DNA from: Plectrocnemia conspersa
Lineage: Eukaryota > Arthropoda > Insecta > Trichoptera > Polycentropodidae
Direction: 5' to 3'
Assembly (NCBI GenBank): GCA_009617715.1
Contig: VTFK01000155.1
Span: forward strand, 868,001-932,000
DNA length: 64,000 nt
Shown here: positions 60,066 through 64,000 of the stretch, in pieces
Layout: every line of letters begins with the position of its first letter
How positions within the stretch are numbered: the first letter of the stretch is position 1
Notes under the pieces: generated by a model
Database searches by the model: none
Told to the model about the DNA's origin: nothing
The model's input: only the letters and a program-made list of their open reading frames with translations
Program-made: the position numbers and the translations under genes

Positions 60066-60777
60066 CACTTATAATCGGATGATATATTGTATATTACTGA
60101 TTAAAATTAATTCCATTACTGTTTTAATAAAGCGAATCGTCAAAATTTAATGTGAATGAATCCCTTTGATTTGAGCTTAAACATCATTGCACTACATGTA
60201 ATATATGCTCATTCATAATAATAGATCTTGACATGTATATTTGTCAAAGGATTTCTGCGAAATAAGCGGAATGCTTTTGGGCTCCGTTGAACTCGAAGAG
60301 TCACGATTCGGACCCTGTTTTTGCAAATTTTGTCCAAAAGTTTCAATCGATTTTGGCTAATTCGACCATAACAAGGAATGTCAATTCATTTAATGTTATT
60401 TTTACGATTTTAATCATAATCAAGTATAATGGGGGGGACGGGTCTTTTTTTTAATAGTATTAATTGCTTTGTAAATGCTTTATAATTGCAAGTGTTCAAA
60501 ATTAGGGTATTGAAAATTATATAAACAACTTTATTAAATATAAATAATACGTTTATGATTCTTCGCAATAAAGTCAAGAAAATAACTAAAAGTATATTTA
60601 CTGTGTTTACACTACCGAATACAAATTCATCTTCGTATAAAAATTACTTTAGATTTACAATATTATTTTTATATATTGCTCTAATTTATATTGTATATAT
60701 TTGATTATATTGCGCGTTATTATTATGCTAATTAAGCAACACTAAAACAGTATAAACTTACATAAAAATATTCTCGT
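60066..60777. other. AT-rich non-coding stretch, no feature seen
   Basis: Contains a G7 run at 60431. No frames or shared repeats. Confidence 0.4.
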
Positions 60778-61859
60778 AATGCCTCAACATCACTCTCTAG
60801 AAGTTGTCCGAACCGAATTTACAACTGAAGTCGGCCGAGACGTACGACTTCGAGTAAGCGACCACACTGTCGCAATTTTCATATGCCGTACGGACGGCGG
60901 CTTCCGTCATGTACAGCTGGCATATTTGCGCACGATCGAAAAATGTGCCAAATAATCACAATTTTTAAATTGTCATATTATTAAAATTACACTACTGATA
61001 ATTATAAAAAATTGTGTGGGCACTCATCAATACAATATCAGTGAAAACTTTTCAGTCGTAAATATTCAATTTACGCAAAATCTTTGTCGGCTTTTGCAAA
61101 ATGCCATAAGGCATAAAAATGATACTTCAGAATACGAACACCACATCTGTGACTATCCTAGAATTTGTCACAATCGATTCTAAATAAGAATTCGTTATGG
61201 TGTGACATTTATATAAAACGATTTAGGAAAATACATAAGGATATTCGAAACGATTTTTTTTTTAAAAATCAGGTATCACTAATTATTTAATTTTATATGA
61301 AAAAAATATATAATAACGATATCTGTTGGAAGAATATACTATTAAAAATATAATTAATCTAATTTGGTGCCCTAAAATATTTAAAGGTCAGTAAGAGTCT
61401 GTTGAAGTCCCTGATAAGCATGTGGTATTATAACTTGACCACGTGACCACGACGCAGCGCTCGACATGCGTGGTAACCATAGGACGCCTACGCGCATACT
61501 GAAATTGAACCGAGCTACTCGTTCTATCTTAGTTTGTGAAACACAATATCATTATCTCTCTCATTCTCGTCACTTAACACGCGAGAGAGCGAAAGGGAAA
61601 GTATCTCACCGCTCGCGTTTGAAAGAGCAGCTCTGACTTCAGTCTCTTTGACTCGGAACAAATGCCGACAATATTCGGAAGCGCTCGAAGCTGGCCAAGT
61701 CGACTGAATTACCTCCACTTTATCTCCCGTTCTCGGTAACTTCGGACAACTTTTGAGAGGTTTTAGAGCGGGCAGAACCGAACTCGACCGAAGTAACCCA
61801 CTATATTCTCCGTCCTTGGCCAACCATAGCCAACTTCCGGAGAGTGTAGTGCAGGCATA
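60778..61859. mobile_element. Unclassified TIR element, copy 2 (family C, ~1.08 kb)
   Basis: The left end TAATGCCTCAACATCACTCT then CTAGAAGTTGTCC mirrors the right end, whose reverse complement is TTATGCCTGCACTACACTCT then CCGGAAGTTGGC. The body matches 25060-26080 throughout. The main differences are extra sequence near 60893-60945 and an insertion of about 31 bp near 61155. The shared GC-rich module lies at 61556-61610. The minus strand is open 61524-61823 with the same start (AKDGEYSGLLRSSSVLP) and end (ERDND) as copy 1, but begins with TTG. It seems non-autonomous. Confidence 0.75.
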
Positions 61860-62750
61860 AAAATATAATGTAGTAAAAATTCAATACAAAAAGTATTAAT
61901 CTGTTTATAAATAAAATACGTTAAAATATTATTAGCATTTCTTAATAATAACGGCAAAAAACCGTTTCATAGGTGAGTGCTACTAATATTTTTTTAATAT
62001 TTAAAATAGCTAGAAGTGTTATGTTATAAATTATATTTTAATCTATTATACCTAATACATATACGCAGTATTCGAAAATAACAAAATCAAAGTCATCGCT
62101 TTTTAGACAGTCGGAAAAGGGTAATGCCGATTCAGGCCACGCGCTTGTAGTCCGTTGATCGCATTTCTTGGCCTTAATCATCATACTTAAGCATTGGCCA
62201 TAACACTAACTCTAACTCAGTTGCTAATATGTTTGTACTGCGTAAGTTATTAAATACTGTACATGTTTTTACGTAATATTATTTTAGGTAATATTGCACT
62301 TCAACATATCTTTATTATCTAAATCTTCAAAAAAAAAATTAAATAAATAATTAAAGTACTTTTCATTTAGGATACTTTTGCTAAGAACAGTCTATATATA
62401 TATAATACATATAAATTACAAATATTAATCTACCTAATAAATAGTAAGTTCAGTTATTTCGAATGATTTTATTTATAACCGCGTTCATTGTATTTTTAAT
62501 TGATTGAAAATGCAAATTTGCATAAACACTTTTTTCAGAGATGACTTTGATTTATGTTTATTTTTAGAATACGTTATTTTATATATAAAAAGAAAACCTT
62601 CAAATTGAAAAAAAAAAATGAAACAGTGTGAATGTATATTCAATTTGAGATGTGTTGGTTAAAACCATACTCAAATAAATGTATATTTATTTATTTTACG
62701 TCTATCCTGAACTATGACATAATATTTAAATTAGAATAGAACGCATACGT
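61860..62750. other. AT-rich non-coding stretch, no feature seen
   Basis: Slight GC rise at 62090-62180 without a frame. No shared repeats. Confidence 0.4.
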
Positions 62751-63085
62751 AATTGATCGGTTTTCAATTTAAACCATTGTTTAGAAGGTGCAGCCAAATC
62801 GTTCCCGTTGCATCCGACACATTTGTTTTGTCGTCACTTTATAAATATCCTCCGCTATTGAAAGCTTCCGCGTTCACCGAAAATAAACTGCCCATGGACA
62901 ATTATTCGAATAGCACAGAGCGAAACAATTGGAAATTCAACGTGTTATCATTTTCCAGCAGGCGTTAGCTGAATTCGCCCGTAAACTGTTACGTTGTACC
63001 CCAAACTTTCGTTTTGAATCATTTTCCTACATACGCAATGCGCGTTAATAAAGATATCCCAAACGAAAGCACACAGCATCGCTTT
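62751..63085. other. GC-richer island
   Basis: Plus frame 62753-62968 (71 codons) has a mixed composition (CSQIVPVASDTFVLSSLYKY) without a recognised domain. Raised GC continues to about 63080. Unique in the window. Exon or conserved non-coding element. Confidence 0.25.
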
Positions 63086-64000
63086 AGATGTACATCTAAT
63101 TTTAGAATAATGTAGACCTTTATTACTTTGACAGTGACGCGCAAGAGAATATTATCAGGTTAACACTCCGATTATAAAAGTTATTTTAATGGGATTGGAT
63201 TGTAACAAGACATTCATAAAAATGTATTATATTATTCATTAATTTCAAGTATTATATTAGCATTCCTTATTATATTAAATAAGATAATTAAAAACATTTT
63301 TATTGAAAGTAAAATATTAAATGATATTTGAAATGCCTTTAAGAAAAGTTTTTCCTGATATCGTAAATATTTCATAATAATATTTATTAAATTTGTATTC
63401 AAAATCGATTGAAAGATAACATTACAAATAATTATTATTTTCATAAATAATAAATTCAATTCTCTAAGCAATTTGAATCGAAACCCATGGTTCAATAGCG
63501 TAGCTGTCGTATTTTCAAGGTCTGTAGACATAGTCTAGTTAGGGAATTATATTATATGACTTAGGACCCCTTGAATCATAAATTAAATATTCATCAATTC
63601 AATACGAATAAGCTAACCACAATATAAATCCTTCAGCAGTAATTTTAACCCAAGTTTGAGACTTATCAATGGTTTAGAATACATACAAATTAATATACAC
63701 TTACAGCTTACAAATGTATATGTAGATATAATAGTATGCCAGTTTTTTTTACAACATAACTAATTTTCGTACGAAATAATTTTTATTTGCCAGGATTTTT
63801 TTACAAATCATATTTATGGTGCTTGACTTGTGACACTGTAAAATAAAATTGTTCATAAGTGAAGCACTTATTTCTTTAGTCTATTCCTATTACAATAAGT
63901 GTCTGTATCGTTGACTTATTAATAATTCAATTCATTTGAAGTGAAAAGGAAAATTTGGCAGCTCTATTATAATAGAGCTGCTATATTTTAAGCAATCAAT
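63086..64000. other. AT-rich non-coding stretch
   Basis: A 99-codon minus frame (63232-63531) is Ile/Leu/Asn-rich and AT-driven, so not supported as a gene. A perfect palindrome lies at 63958-63981. Confidence 0.35.
63958..63981. repeat. Perfect 24-bp palindrome
   Basis: GCAGCTCTATTA is immediately followed by its exact reverse complement TAATAGAGCTGC with no spacer. It may be a dyad binding site or a chance palindrome. Confidence 0.8.

Noticed and set aside
63232..63531. 99-codon minus-strand ORF
   Set aside because: Dominated by Ile, Leu, Asn and Lys, as expected for random A/T-rich sequence; no motif.
1..64000. Bacterial operons, ribosome binding sites, riboswitches or prophage
   Set aside because: Composition, absence of long ORFs and presence of mariner, jockey and SINE sequences show a eukaryotic non-coding region.

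Overview
The window looks like 64 kb of non-coding nuclear DNA from an arthropod, most likely an insect. It is strongly AT-rich, long stretches have stops in all six frames, and no open frame exceeds 113 codons. The recognisable proteins are decayed mariner transposases, a jockey-type endonuclease and reverse-transcriptase ends of non-LTR elements. There are also tRNA-derived SINEs with A and B boxes. No bacterial gene, rRNA or intact tRNA was seen. I cannot name the species or order from the sequence. No complete cellular gene is present, so the window is either intergenic or inside a very large intron.

Layout. 0-9 kb is AT-rich background with GC-richer islands (1.5-1.9, 3.5-3.8, 5.1-5.5 kb), one short inverted-repeat element (6.63 kb) and a hairpin (7.38 kb). 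9.4-10.8 kb is a cluster of a roughly 64-bp repeat unit. 12.4 kb carries a palindromic GC-rich module. 13.6-16.9 kb holds two different mariner relics and a SINE. 19.0-20.0 kb has a tandem duplication and a LINE end. 25.06-26.08 kb and 60.78-61.86 kb are two full-length copies of an unclassified element with about 30-bp terminal inverted repeats. 29.6 kb has an inverted SINE. 30.7-31.1 kb has a coding-looking island on the minus strand. 38-44 kb has repeat fragments and a third SINE. 44.7-45.3 kb has a large palindrome directly upstream of what looks like an internally deleted transposase. 47.6-48.4 kb is an element with perfect 50-bp inverted ends. 51.6 kb is a short inverted-repeat element. 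54.6-56.1 kb is a composite of three non-LTR pieces.

How the parts relate. Four loci (12.4, 25.8, 44.8, 61.6 kb) share one GC-rich module of about 50 bp. At 12.4 and 44.7 kb it is a palindrome; inside the two 1.0-1.1 kb elements it is a single arm. The 44.7 kb palindrome sits upstream of the transposase-like remnant. This suggests one DNA-transposon superfamily with several non-autonomous forms, and it is the best candidate for an undescribed system here. The remaining background contains about fifteen GC-richer islands that match no repeat seen elsewhere in the window. They are candidates for conserved regulatory elements or isolated exons, which only cross-species comparison can decide.
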